A program made the position numbers and the translations under genes. Of a stretch of DNA of 64,000 nucleotides, positions 44,398-55,495 are shown piece after piece (the first letter of the stretch is position 1; each line of letters begins with the position of its first letter). The DNA is taken from NCBI GenBank assembly GCA_020698575.1, contig CM036242.1:5555254-5619253 (forward strand), read 5' to 3'. The notes below the pieces were generated by a model. It was not told the origin of the DNA. It made no database searches and saw only the letters and a program-made list of their open reading frames with translations. The DNA comes from Bostrychus sinensis (lineage: Eukaryota > Chordata > Actinopteri > Gobiiformes > Eleotridae).

Positions 44398-45207
44398 TGA
44401 TGGCATAAAATAGCATAAATTGCAAAAACTTTAAAAGGCAGAATTATTTACCAGAAGCAGAATAAGCAGAATGACCAAAATGGGCAGAATTTGCAGAAGG
44501 AAAGGCAGAAAATATAAATTTACAGAAAGATGGCCTAAAATGGCACAATTTGCAAAAACTGTAAAAGGCAGAATTATTGGTTGAAAGTACCAAAAGCAAA
44601 ATAAGAACAGGTAGAATGACCAAAAAATGCAGAATTTGCAAAAGGAAAAGCAGAAAATATGAATTTGCAAAAGTCCCATTGAAAATGAATGGGGGAGAAA
44701 ATGGCATAAAACGGCACAAAAGGCAGAATTATTGGTTAAAGGTAGCAGAAGCAGGATAAGCAGAAGGTGCTTAAAAATGCAAAAATAGCTGAAAAAGCAA
44801 AAGAAAAGGAAGAAAAAGCAGAACGGGGCTAAATGGCATAATGTGGCAGGTGGCACAAAGGATTTACATAGAGGGAACATGGCCTGACATGGCACAAATC
44901 ACTAAAATGCTAAAAGGCTGGTTGTACCAAAAAATGTGTAAAAAGTATAAGCATAGACGATATGTGGCAAAAGTCCCATTAGAAATGAATGGGGCAGAAA
45001 AATGGCCTAAAATAGCACAAACTACAAACAGTTTAAATGGCTGAATTACTGCTTAAAAGTAACAGAACCAATGCCAGAATAAGCACAATGAGCATAAAGG
45101 CCATAAGTGGCAGAAAAATATGCAAAAAATATGAATTAGTACAAGCCCCATTATAAGTCAATGGGAAAAATATGGCATAAAATGGCATTTTGCACAAGTC
45201 ATTCTTG
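44398..45207. repeat. Diverged tandem repeat (satellite-like)
   Basis: The phrases 'aaaaggcagaattatt', 'cagaagcagaataagcagaa', 'aaagtcccattgaaaatgaa' and 'aaaatggcataaaa' recur about five times at spacings of roughly 120-200 bp. Long frames on both strands through this region, such as the Phe/Leu-rich one on the minus strand, are by-products of the repeat. Confidence 0.75.
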
Positions 45208-45721
45208 AACCAATGCCTCAAAGTATGGGCCTGCATTGAAATAGTATGGGCATATTATACATTTCCTAAATCTTGACAGTCTCGTGAGTACTCCAGTATC
45301 TGAGTTTTGTGTCCTTGGTGTTTCTAGATATAACAGGGCTAAAAGAAGAAACATTTTTTTAGGCAGAAATTGTAAAAAAATGCATTTTACTGGCTGTTTG
45401 AAGAGCTATGGTTTCCTCAGTAATTGTCAGAGAGACTCACAATATGGCTTGAATGAAACCCAAGTTTGTTTTCTTTAAAATTACACCAAAAAAGTATGAA
45501 ACAGTGCGAAATGGCCTGTCCAGGACCTTAACCAGAATATGGACCAGCATCGAAAAGGCAATTTTCTATGAAGAGGGGGTGCACTTTATGGGCTACTAAC
45601 TCAGGAAAGGTTATCGGACCACAATATCAGGCTTACATATGAACATTTTCAAAAATCACTACTATGTTTTGCCATCTTGAGTGGTACTTTTGGTAATTTT
45701 GGGGTCTGGGCCATGGACTAC
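45208..45721 (+). repeat. Right member of the inverted repeat
   Basis: Inverted match to 39908-40333 (see landmarks there); it follows directly on the satellite, so the two probably belong to one repeat family. Confidence 0.75.
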
Positions 45722-46625
45722 TATCCAGCAAGAATACTGGCAACTAAAATATCACTGGTCTACAGCAAAATGCTTCCGGAACAAAAGTAGTGAAACTTTT
45801 CTTGGATTAGGTCACTAATAAAGAAAAAGTAAGTGAGAAGTGCAGATTGGCTATAGTTTCCAAGAAACAGTATTGGGTCAAAATAGGAAATTTATGCAAA
45901 ATAAGGCAAAAACGGTAGTTTATCAGAAGGTACAGTGTCTACAAGCAACCAGTTCTATCTGAAAGCTGCACATTCAATACATTCATTTTAATATGGCTAG
46001 AGTTTTGACATAAAATGTTTTGTTTTTATTTGCAGAACTCTCTCTCTTGGAAGTGGACAAAATGCATGCATGTAGAGAAATTAAATATTTTCCAAATATA
46101 AATATTATTTTTAAGCAAAAACACCTAAATCTATTGTATAAACAGATGCGATTTTGATGTGAAACAATATCATTAAATATCTTGAATACATGAGCTAACC
46201 AGCACAGTTATCAATTGATTTTCAGTTCATCTTATCAAAATAAATGAGATTTAGCCACTTTTATCTCAGAAGCAGATCGAGTTTCGAAAATTTGTAGACC
46301 AGTGTTATTACTGCTACATGTAACAGTCTGCCCAGTGCTGTCCCAGAGGTGGTTTGGGATAAGATTTTTATTTTAATAACTTTTTCTACATCATGTGTCC
46401 TCTTTTTTTATGAAGATGTGCGCTGTAGTGAGGACCAGTGCAGGCCCATTAAGGACCACGGAGAGGTTTTAAGGCTTTAAATCACTGTATACAATTATTT
46501 CACAGGTCTATGCCACCAAAGCTAATCAATGTCAATGTCGTTTCTTTATCTACTTATCATGGTTGGTTAGAGTTTTAAATGAAAGAGGTTCAAGAATCTA
46601 AGACCATGAAAACATTTATCTAGAT
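45722..46625. other. No feature recognised
   Basis: AT-rich; no frame or repeat that I can name. Confidence 0.4.
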
Positions 46626-47420
46626 CAGCGGTTCCCAAAGTGGGGTCCGGGGTCCCCTGGGGGTCCACGAAGGCACTGCAGGAGGGCCCCCAGAGGCTGT
46701 CTATATTAAGTACATAAAAATAAATTGAGTTTGAAATGCACTGTAAAAAACAATGCTGCAAAAACTCAAGGCAACAGGATCCCTCATGATTTTTGAGTTT
46801 TGGTGATCAACTCAGAATCTCAAGTTTTCAACAACTAATATTTTTTTACTCACCAAATTTAACGTTCATACATCTAAAAACTTGAAATTTTAAGTTTTAC
46901 TCACAATCTTTATTTTTTCCAGCTCATCTTACAGCAACTGACTCCACTGTTCAGAAAAAGTATTATTGATAATAATAAAAACTAAATATACTACATTTAA
47001 CAAAATAATAACTTTTTGTGAACACTGTAAGTTGGCTGTAAGATGAGTAAAAAAATAATGATAGAGAGAAAAACTTAAAAAATTAGAAAAGTTTTTAGAC
47101 ATATGAACAGCAAATTAAGAGAAAGTCTGGAAAACTTGAGATTTTGAGTTGGCCCCAGAAATCTTGAGGGATCCTTTGCCTTGAGTTATTGAGTATTTGC
47201 AGCATTTTTTTTTTTTTTTTTACAGTGTATTTGTTTAAAAATATAACTTTAAAACACTTTTTTAGCCAATAGTCAGTGTCATGTTTTTATAGAAATATAT
47301 GGAGAAAAAGATGAAAACAAAGTCTGGGATCGAGGGAAGTTGTATTGTTGGGGGTCCACGTGGGATTTTGGTAAATTTAAGGAGGGCCGTGACGCTCCTG
47401 ACTTTATGAATGGCTGCTCT
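46626..47420. mobile_element. hAT-type element, right end not found, split by a palindromic element
   Basis: CAGCGGTTCCCAAAGTGGGG at 46626 is a hAT terminal sequence. 'gggggtccacgtgggatttt' at about 47350 belongs to the same family's interior, and the part at 46739-47227 is a later insertion. The expected right end (complement of the left) is missing. Confidence 0.6.
46739..47227. mobile_element. Palindromic CACTG...CAGTG short element
   Basis: Left end CACTGTAAAAAACAATGCTG with 'aactcaaggcaacaggatcc', and right end 'gagggatcctttgccttgag', 'gcagc', T-run and 'acagtg', form inverted arms of over 130 bp. A second set 'gtaagttggctgtaagatga' mirrors 'cagctcatcttacagcaac'. The CACTG end resembles CACTA/EnSpm elements but I see no clear target duplication. 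The same family appears at 11696-12851. Confidence 0.75.
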
Positions 47421-47486
47421 AGATGAACAGAGAAAAGAATAGTTTGCAACAAAGCACACGTCTGAATTCTCCAAGAACTCTTACAC

Positions 47487-47803
47487 GGGATTTCCACTGC
47501 ATGCGTGTGCTCCGCTGCACTGCTGTTTGTTTGTTCGCATATTGTTGTTTTTTCGCATATTTCCGTGCATTTAATGTTTACTCGTGTGTCGTTATTATTG
47601 AAAATTGATAGTCCGTGTATTGTGTTTTACTTTGAAAATCTGGATGTTTTATACGTTCACTTTCCTGTTTGGTGCGATCTGAACTGTGGAGGTTGATGCG
47701 GACCGAGTGGAAACGCTCTCATTCACTACAACGGCTGCGTATTTACTGCAGAGTGCGTGGCGCAGTGCAGCAGAGCGCATTCGCATGCAGTGGAAATTGG
47801 GCT
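47487..47803. mobile_element. Short TIR element with CCACTGCATGCG ends
   Basis: GGGATTTCCACTGCATGCG on the left and CGCATGCAGTGGAAATTGGGC on the right are inverted, with a second shared word (gcactg/cagtgc) inside. Length 317 bp, no coding frame. Confidence 0.6.
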
Positions 47804-48636
47804 TTAGGACTAAACCTACAAGTGCTGTGTTCTGTGTGAAGTCAGAGCGGATAAGAGCCTCACTGACACCACTTTACTTTGACTTAACATAATGGGCCTT
47901 GAGCGCTGGCAGGAGTTGGACGATAAGACTGTGAGAGCGCGCACACGAACGCAGCAGCGCACCGACACCCGAACGCATCATTCTGGAGAAAGATTCATCA
48001 GTGCTGAGGATGCACAGATCAGCAGCATCCGAGTGGAGCCGCCTCATATTTAACAGTCTTCTCTGGAGCGCCAAGGCTTACAGCAGTTTTCATCAGAGTA
48101 ATGGGAGAGGATGTGGAGCTCAGAGCCCTTCACACTGCTCTCTGTACTTACCATTTAACTTCATTCAACCGCCTTTCTCTTGGAAGTAGTAATAAGGAGT
48201 TTGGCAGACTAAAGTGCATTGATTCACTCCAGGAGACAGACATTTATGACAAGGAAGGATAACAAAACTATGGCAATATATCTCATGTCTTCAAAGTTGC
48301 ACGGATGTTTCTTTCAATAAAACCATCAACCTCAGAGCTGGGAATTATGTAAGCTGAAGAGTGTGACCCATTGCATTTCATTGACAGATTTGATCTTTTT
48401 TCTCTTCATCTAAGAGTAAACCTTGAGGACTGCTTATGTACATTAGAGGACATAGCAGTTGATAAAGCTGCTAAATATTAGCCCAGTCTGCAGTAATCAC
48501 TGGAGACTGTAACAGAAACACCCAGAGAGTTCTGACCTGCCATTTAGTGTGATTTAGTTTGGTACGCTGGCCCTTTAAGAGAAGCAGGAAGTAAGCTTGC
48601 AGGCCGTGTGCTGCTGAGTATGTAAAGTGTATTGAC
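47804..48636. other. No gene recognised
   Basis: A GC-rich patch at about 47900-48000 contains many gcgc and cacgaacgca words. No exon or transposon end was identified. Confidence 0.35.
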
Positions 48637-48639
48637 TAA

Positions 48640-49433
48640 TGATACGTTCACACCGGAAGCGAATCTGGTGTCAAATTTGCGTCATTCGCGTCTAGTTGGA
48701 CACGTGACCATTTTGAATTCGCGTCATTCGCACGAATGAGACAGTCTGGGGTTATTTCTTGTACATTAGCTCTCTCTGGTGGTTTTGGGGTTTGGTCTAG
48801 TCACAGCTCTGTATTTTCTGTTGTTCTGGAGCTAAGTGCAATAACTGCTAATATAACAAGCACATCTCAGTATTTGGTAAAGTTAACCCCCTTTATATTT
48901 AATTGTATTTATTTGTGTGTTCTTGATGTCACGATGATCAGAGTGAGCCTCTGTCACAGGCTCCTATCACATATAACACAGCTATAACCACAGCACAGTC
49001 ACACAGAGCCTAAACAGCCATATTTATTTTATTTATAGTGTTTTCTATCAGGGCTGTTTTTGTTTCCTGTCTTCATAAAAGTAGAAGAGCTGCTGTAGGC
49101 TGCAGCTTTTATCTCCGGGTTCACTCTGAAGCCTCGATGATTGTTTTGCTGGATCTGTGAGGCAGGGATCTCCTCCTGTTACATCGTACGGAACCACGTC
49201 ATTGTTTCAGCAGGTCTCTGATTGGTTAACGCGCCGCGAATGTTCGCAGAAGTTCAAAGTTTTCAACTTCCGCAACCAGAGCGTTGGACGTGAATCTGCG
49301 TTGTTCGCTTCATCCGCCGATTTCGCGTCTTCGCCTATTCGCGAGACTCGCGCCTGAACGCGGCTTTCCATAGACTTAACATGGTAATCACTTCGCGCCT
49401 GACGCCTGATTCGCGTCCGGTGTGAACGTACCA
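48640..49433. mobile_element. Harbinger-like TIR element, TAA duplication
   Basis: The ends TGATACGTTCACACCGG and CCGGTGTGAACGTACCA are inverted, with TAA on both sides (48637-48639 and 49434-49436). The 794-bp interior is CpG-rich at both ends (ttcgcgtc words), diverged but collinear with 52718-53611. A frame of 83 codons (48736-48987) has no known motif. Confidence 0.78.
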
Positions 49434-49436
49434 TAA

Positions 49437-50282
49437 AGCAGCAGTGAATTGTGTTCTGACTGCTGGAGGAAGTTTATGAATGGCATCCCATGTGAGTATT
49501 ATTATGGATAACATGTAAAAGCTAACATTAAGCATAAAAATAGTACATTTAAGCTGTTCATGTTGGTCTTAAGGTATTATTTACATGCCATGCGTTGTTC
49601 ATTTTGCATTAATGTTGTAAAGTGGATTTTTATTAGCATTAGCATGTCAAGCTCATTTACTGTACCTTTTTGCATATTTTCTTATGTACTGTATTTGTTT
49701 ATTACAGTTTTACTCCTGCCATATAAAGAGCCAAGCCCATCCTGGCGTCTGTGACTTAGTGTCGAGGTGTTTAACTGGATAGCGGTCCAGTATACAGCGC
49801 GATGGTACAAAAAAAATCCTTAAACAAATGTACATTATTTAAACTAAAACATGTATTTCTAATAGGACGAGATTTTTCAAGAGAGCCAAAATAATGCTTT
49901 ATCAAAACTGAATCAGCTGCTGCTGCCTCAAACCAAATACAATATTTAATATTTTGGTGATAGCAAATAAAGGATCTCTTTGAAATTCATACTACCACAG
50001 TTTAAGTTAGAAACTAGTTAATATTTTTTTTTAGATTTTGTTTAAAAATGGCAAAAAAAGTGAGATATGCATTTTTGACACTGACATTTATATAACAAAT
50101 ATATATAATATAATAAATATAAATAATATAATTTAAATGACAAATAAACCTATGGAATAAACATAGATATAGAACTTGGATGTATCTCGGTAAATAGTTG
50201 GAGACAGATTCTCGTCTTTGATACACAGAGCAACTTTCACAAGACTCCTTCCTATTCTGGGGGAAAAAGTATTTTTTTATTT
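49437..50282. other. No feature recognised
   Basis: AT-rich DNA; no exon or element end identified. Confidence 0.4.
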
Positions 50283-50540
50283 CATTTGACCTTTATTTAA
50301 CCAGGAAATATCCCACTGAGATTAAGAACCTCTTTTTCAAGGGAGTCCTGGCCAAGAGGCAGCAGCAAACACAAAACACAGTTACATATTTACACAGATA
50401 AGACATAAAAGTTTAAAAACAAGTGCAGATTGTGGAATTGGTCTCAAAAGCTCTCAGTTTGGATTTAAAAGTGCTCAAAGAAATTAAATCAGTTAGTTTC
50501 CAGTCTTTCTGTAGCATATTCCATGTAATGTGTCAAATAA
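50283..50540 (-). mobile_element. LINE-derived repeat, 3' end
   Basis: 'gacctttatttaaccaggaa' followed by 'cccactgagattaagaacct' and 'gagtcctggccaagaggcag' is the reverse of a 3' tail found on teleost Rex/L2-type LINEs. The reverse transcriptase is not present. Confidence 0.6.
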
Positions 50541-50943
50541 ACGGATGCTATTTTTTCTTTTAAAAACTTTAGAAAGTATAAGCTATGTTACTATGTTACC
50601 ATGACTAGTAGTAGTTTTCAGTGTATTAAGTAAAGTAAGTATAGTATGTTATTCTATTTGAGAGTTAATACTTTCCAGGCTGTTTTGTGAATACACACAA
50701 CTAAACACAGTCTCATTCATGTCTTTATATTTTGTAACTTCAGGTTAGTACATTTATCTTATTGTTTTATTCACATAACACATTTCAAACACTGAAGGAT
50801 GCTTCCATTTATAATTGTAACTGTCATGAAACTTTGTTGGATAAGGTAAAATATTTATTTACTTTCAACTTGAGTTACGTTTATGTGTTTTTATGCCTTT
50901 TAGTTTTTCTTAAGTTACATCTTTTGGATCATCATTCCAGTTA

Positions 50944-51850
50944 CCGTATTTTCCGCACTATAAGGCACACCTAAAAGCCTTTCATTTTCTCAAAAACCGA
51001 CCGTGCGCCTTATAATCCGATGCGCCTTATATATGGATCAATGTTGGTTAATTATGGGTACCATATTCAGGGGGCGTCGCCGAAGTGACAGGTTTTAAAA
51101 GCAAAGCTGGCTCTACATTCTGCTCAACCAGACTTATCCCAAATCATACGTGAGTCCTAAAACTTAAGCAGTTGTCCTTTTGTTGTCCTAGTTGTCCCGA
51201 AAATGATATAAGCGTGAAGTCTGAAGCAGTTGTTGTCTGATAAAACATAAGAAGTACTGTTGCTAATTGTGTTAGCTCCTGTATGAAATGGCGAATCTCC
51301 GCAGGTGATGCGCAGACGCTCAGTCTGTCTTTAAAATTATTTTAGCGACTGAATAGAGGAGAATCTAAGCTTTAAAATGAGGTATAACATGTCCATATTC
51401 AGCAAATTTTAGCCATGATTAGTTGTGTTCAAACCACGCTGTTGTAAAAATAACTTAGCATCGCAGAGTGGGGATAGACGGCAAAAAGACAACACGGTAT
51501 GGGATGAATGAGATACAGTAGTGTGACTGTATAAACTATAAAGTTACCCCATATAAGTACTCGTATCGGTACGTACTCAAATGGAAGTACTCGTATCGGT
51601 TTGAAAAAAAGTGGTATCGGTGCATCCCTAGTTTTCAACGAGGGAGTTGTAAGAACGCTGGATTGTATTCAATTAATAAAGTTTGACTGACTTATCTGAC
51701 TGTTTTATTGACATTCCCTTTAGCGCAGCGCCATCTAGTGGATGCGCCTTATAATGCGGTGCACCCTATATATGAAAACAGTTCTAAAATAGGCCATTAA
51801 TTGAAGGCACGCCTTATAATCCTTTGCGCCTTATAGTGCGGAAAATACAG
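50944..51850. mobile_element. TIR element with CCGTATTTTCCGCACTATAA ends
   Basis: The left end CCGTATTTTCCGCACTATAA and right end TTATAGTGCGGAAAATACAG are inverted over about 22 bp, and words such as 'gcgccttata' repeat inside both ends. The left flank is TA. Length 907 bp, with no transposase. A fragment of another element ends at 51632 inside it. Confidence 0.78.
51555..51632. mobile_element. hAT-like end nested in the 50944 element
   Basis: 'ggtatcggtgcatcccta' is the complement of a TAGGGATGCACCGATACC hAT end. 'agtactcgtatcggt' occurs twice just upstream. The other end was not found. Confidence 0.5.
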
Positions 51851-52714
51851 AAAAATCTCATTGTTTTTATTTGATTTATAATACTCATATTCACCCAAAA
51901 TTGCACTTACGTTCCTTGATAAATGCTAAAACATGCAATACTGTGAGTCATCTGACACACAACACCCTTTAGAAATGCTTAAATAGATGATGAATATATA
52001 CACATTTATGATGTATTATATTCAATTCTTTACAGTGACCATTTCCTCACAGTAAAGTCAGACATTCCTTAAGCTGACAACGGGACAAAGTGAGAGGACA
52101 GCGACAGAGGAGGACTGTACCTGACACTTTAAGCTCTATAGAGACCACTTTGACCCAGGTAAAGATGTCTCTGGCTTGTGAAAGAGTGTCTGCACAGTTT
52201 GGCCAAATCCCACAAAAATATTTTTTTGTTTAACGCTTCTCAGGCTCAGTGTAATAAATGCTTGGACAAATGTGTTAATAAATAATATCATCCACACTAC
52301 AGTTACTGAGCACTACATAAAAAAAAACTGCAAGCATAAATCTATTCTTCATAAATCAATAAAATGCATGCAGTTATGAGAAAAGTCAAAAATACATTTT
52401 CTGCTCGGCTTGAAAATGTCGAATACATGTCAGATGACAGGTTGGCCTTTCTATAAAACAAAACAAAAAAAATGCTTGTGTGAGCATCTGCTGCTGTATA
52501 GATTGTTAGAAGGTGGTGTGTGTCTCGTACATCAATACTGGATATACACAGAAACAATCTCCACATGTGTGTATCTATTATCCATGCATGAGGCCAAGCA
52601 CGAGTCACTCTTTTAGAAAAACATTCACGCCCTGATTTACTAACTACTGCTGCCTACGTGTGTTTAATGTCAGTGAAGTATGAAATGTTTTACTTTTACT
52701 AGATGATATTAAGC
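51851..52714. other. No feature recognised
   Basis: AT-rich DNA with short frames. Confidence 0.4.
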
Positions 52715-52717
52715 TAG

Positions 52718-53611
52718 CGCTGCGTTCACACCGGACGCGTTTGAGGTGTCAAATTCGCGTCAAATGCGTCAACATTTTGAAGTCAGACGCTTTATTCGCG
52801 CGTCCAATTCGCTCTGTTTGCGCGTCAAAACAAATGTGTTCAAACGCGAATTCACGTCATGGGAGGAGTCTGTTCCAGGGTAATGGCCGCTCATTCAGGG
52901 CTAAATACAACTGAGGCCACGCCGGTTTGCTCACCTTTGTCCCAGGTCGGTGCGAGGACATGTCCCCAGGACACTACTGCTGTTTTTAGGCACTCAACAC
53001 CAGCAGCAGAGCGGAGATATGGAAGAGTTTTTTCTTGTTTAATAGCGGTCTCTAGTGGTTTTAGCGGGTTATGGGCTAGGCTAGCAGTCAGTACACAGAC
53101 TGTTTTTGCTTTTGTTTTGGGGAGTGCAGTCACTGCTAATCCACCGAGCTCAGCTCAGCACACGCTAAAGTTAAGGTCCCCTCAATGTCTTGTTACTGTC
53201 TTTTTGACTGCTGTCTTTATAAAAGTAGCAGAGCTGCTGTAGGCTGTAGTTTATAGCTCCACGTTCACATTGACAGCTTCGATAAGTCCACCGTGATTGT
53301 TTTGATGAATCTCCGCTTCCTACGTCCTCCCACGTCACTGCAGGAGCTAGATCCTGATTGGTTAACGCACCGCGAATATTCGCCAAAGTTCAGATTTTTC
53401 AACTCGGGCGTCGAGAGCATCAGACGCTCGATTCGCGCGTCAGACGCGTCGACGCTCAATTCGCGCCGCGCTATTCGTGCGTCAAAACCCGATTCGCGCT
53501 GCGCTGGACGCTTGATTCGCGCCGCAGAATGTCTAGACGTGCGTTTACATAGACTTAACATGTAAACCAGACGCTCCAGATGCCTCAAACGCGTCTGGTG
53601 TGAACGCAGCA
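52718..53611. mobile_element. Harbinger-like TIR element, related to 48640
   Basis: The ends CGCTGCGTTCACACCGGACG and 'gcgtctggtgtgaacgcagca' are inverted; the flanks are TAG and TAA (2 of 3 match). The 894-bp interior is collinear with 48640-49433 (for example 'tagcagagctgctgtaggct' and 'ctgattggttaacgc') and is unusually rich in ttcgcg, gcgtca and cgtcga words. A 127-codon frame at 52859-53242 has no known domain. Confidence 0.75.
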
Positions 53612-53727
53612 TAAAAGGCAAAAGTCACTAAATTAGATGTTGGACAAGATATATATAAAATGGCAGAACACAATCGTTTGCCAATGTGCATTTAATCTTC
53701 AACCCATAATCTTTAAACTTTGGTCAT

Positions 53728-54073
53728 TGTTACGTGCCCCGGCTGGTCTAGGGGTTGTTTGGGCACGAACAATGTGGTAAAGGGGACGGAGAAACTAGAA
53801 AATGGTGAATATGTGCAAAAAAAAAAGCATATTTTACAAAAAGATAAATATAAAGAATAACAAAGTATTTTAAAGGAAACAAATCTCAACAAAATAGGCT
53901 AAATAACTAAAGAAAAACTGAAGTCCGTCCAGATGTGGCACAAGGACCCGCTGGCCACCGAGTTGTGGCGCTGTTTGCCATTTAACTACAGCTGATGGCC
54001 GATTATGAGCAGCTGTACCGATCAGCTGACAGTCATCTGCACAGAAGAAAAGAAAAACAGGCGGGGCACAACA
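53728..54073 (-). mobile_element. LTR-like segment, no duplication found
   Basis: Read on the minus strand it begins TGTTGTGCCCCGCCTG and ends GGGGCACGTAACA, so it has TG/CA ends and inverted terminal bases. Flanking pentamers (gtcat, aaaca) do not match. A solo LTR is possible; a TIR element is an alternative. Confidence 0.4.
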
Positions 54074-54229
54074 AAACAAAGAGCTGACACCAGATGCTAT
54101 TATTTTAAAGTTGATGTGCACAACCATACTCACACCAACCAATGATTTTTGTTGTCCAAAAACATACAACTAAATGAGGTTCTGTTAATCATGAAAGGGT
54201 CTATTATTAACCAAATCTACCAACTCTGA

Positions 54230-54540
54230 AAATGTGAGACTGACCTTTCATAGAATAACCATGTATACAGAGAGCTACATGTTTATTTGCTTGTTGTTTC
54301 TGTGACTTTTCAGCTTCTAGTATGAGTAAGAAGTAGATATTTTTATTTTTTATTCACATTTAATGGTATCTGATCTCATTTTTGACCTCTGTGTCCCCAG
54401 TTAAGACATAATGTTTACACAGTGATGTGAGCAAGAGTCTGCACGTGAGGCTTTATTTTGAAATATACCAGATCCTCTTCACTGGTCCCAGGTCTGACTT
54501 CCTGTCTGGCTCGATCTGGTTTGTTTAATTTTATGTATTG
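54230..54540. repeat. Repeat shared with 62860-62955 and, inverted, with 63850-64000
   Basis: The left part ('aaccatgtatacagagagct', 'ttgtttctgtgacttt') matches 62868-62955. The right part ('tccccagttaagaca', 'cttcactggtcccaggtctg', 'acttcctgtctggct') matches the complement of 63850-64000. The layout suggests a deleted copy of one element whose larger copy runs off the window end. Confidence 0.6.
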
Positions 54541-54716
54541 GGGCTGCGACATCTGCCAAAACTAGACCCCTTGCATATTTTTGCCGGAGTGCCGGACACA
54601 AACTGCAACACAGCTGTTGTAACTCACAAATAGGCCCTTTTCACGATGACGTCAGACAACTTCCGTTTTGAGACGATGGGATGTATCTTCATTTCCAGTG
54701 CTGCTGCTCGCCAGTA

Positions 54717-54861
54717 TGGAATTTACTCGGAGACTTAAAAATTTGCCAAACATAAGGCTACATGATGTACAGATTTGCTGATGAAAATTCACTGACAAAA
54801 CGGTCAAAGCTCGAATAAGGATATACATTTTTCATTAAAGGTTACTTATTTGATTATGAAG
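54717..54861 (+). pseudogene. First exon in left arm, YqaJ/SWIM-type family
   Basis: ATG at 54717 opens MEFTRRLKNLPNIRLHDVQI before a stop. In the next frame the text continues ADENSLTKRSKLE, a second stop, then GYTFFIKGYLFDYE and a gtaagt donor at 54862. The pattern 'LKxLPxLxxxDV...KGYxFFxExYLxDxE' is what I recall from the N-terminus of multi-copy teleost and cnidarian proteins with a SWIM zinc finger and a YqaJ nuclease domain. The exon cannot be translated as it stands. The assignment is from memory of the motif only. Confidence 0.45.
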
Positions 54862-55267
54862 GTAAGTGTTTTGTCTTGTAGCTAAAGCTAGTAGTTGTTA
54901 ATGCTGTAGCGTTAGCAATATATCTAACGGGGTGTGCGATAAAACAATATTAGATTATGTTACGATCTAAATGAATGACAGTCTGCTTGTCTGAAAGGCT
55001 CACTGCATAGTACTGCAATGAACTTCTAATTAGCTCTAGCTCTTCTAATGAAGCTCTATGCTGAAGAAATGGACATCAGAAGATCGTGATATAACATTAA
55101 CTGTTTTGCCACTCACCCCTACCGTTCTTGTTCTTTGTTTTATTTTTGTTTTGCAAGTAAAAATATATAAATGACTAGCATAAAATTAGCATGCTTGTGT
55201 TTTATAGGGCAGCTCTATCACTTAGCCATGTTGCTAACGCTATCTAGCTACATAACAAAGCACTCAC

Positions 55268-55414
55268 TTCATAATCCAAGTATCCTTCGTTGAAGAATTA
55301 ATATCCTTTCGCAAGTTTTGAACGTTTTGTGGGTAAATATTAATTTGAAAATCGCTGTATATTGTGTAAACTTGTAAACGGCAATTTGAAAAAAGTCTGG
55401 GTGAATTTCTTATG
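55268..55414 (-). pseudogene. The same first exon, inverted, in right arm
   Basis: On the minus strand the segment encodes KKFTQTFFKLPFTSLHNIQ, then after stops PTKRSKLAKGY and FFNEGYLDYE before a gtgagt donor (55267-55262). It aligns to the left-arm exon along its whole length, with the start codon lost (ataaga for atggaa) and a one-base change at the donor. Having one exon on each arm shows that the element arose by inverted duplication of a gene's 5' end. Confidence 0.5.
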
Positions 55415-55495
55415 GGAGAAGCGCGGCACCGGAAATGAAGATACATCCCATCGTCTCAAAACGGAAGTTGTCTGACGTCACGTGAAAAGGGTCTA

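Larger units (their letters stand above)
54633..55493. mobile_element. Fold-back element whose two arms each hold a first exon
   Basis: The first about 70 bp ('ggcccttttcacgatgacgt', 'cagacaacttccgttttgag', 'acgatgggatgtatcttcat') are repeated as complement at the right end, with TA on both sides (54631-54632 and 55494-55495). Homology between the arms extends inward about 230 bp, through the exon in each arm to beyond the splice donor. The element is 861 bp and has no transposase. The arms have diverged by base changes, so the duplication is not recent. Confidence 0.82.

Noticed and set aside
44398..45207. CRISPR-like regular repeats
   Set aside because: Units are diverged, 120-200 bp apart and eukaryotic; no short direct repeats with unique spacers.
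44431..45236. Phe/Leu-rich minus-strand frames of up to 154 codons
   Set aside because: They lie in the diverged tandem repeat and have no start context or known domain.
46739..47227. CACTA/EnSpm assignment for the CACTG-ended palindrome
   Set aside because: The terminal bases fit, but no 3-bp target duplication is visible, so superfamily left open.
52859..53242. 127-codon plus-strand frame
   Set aside because: It lies in the CpG-rich Harbinger-like element, is not conserved as a frame in the related copy at 48640, and has no known motif.
53728..54073. Firm solo LTR call
   Set aside because: TG/CA ends look right but the flanking pentamers do not match, so kept only at low confidence.
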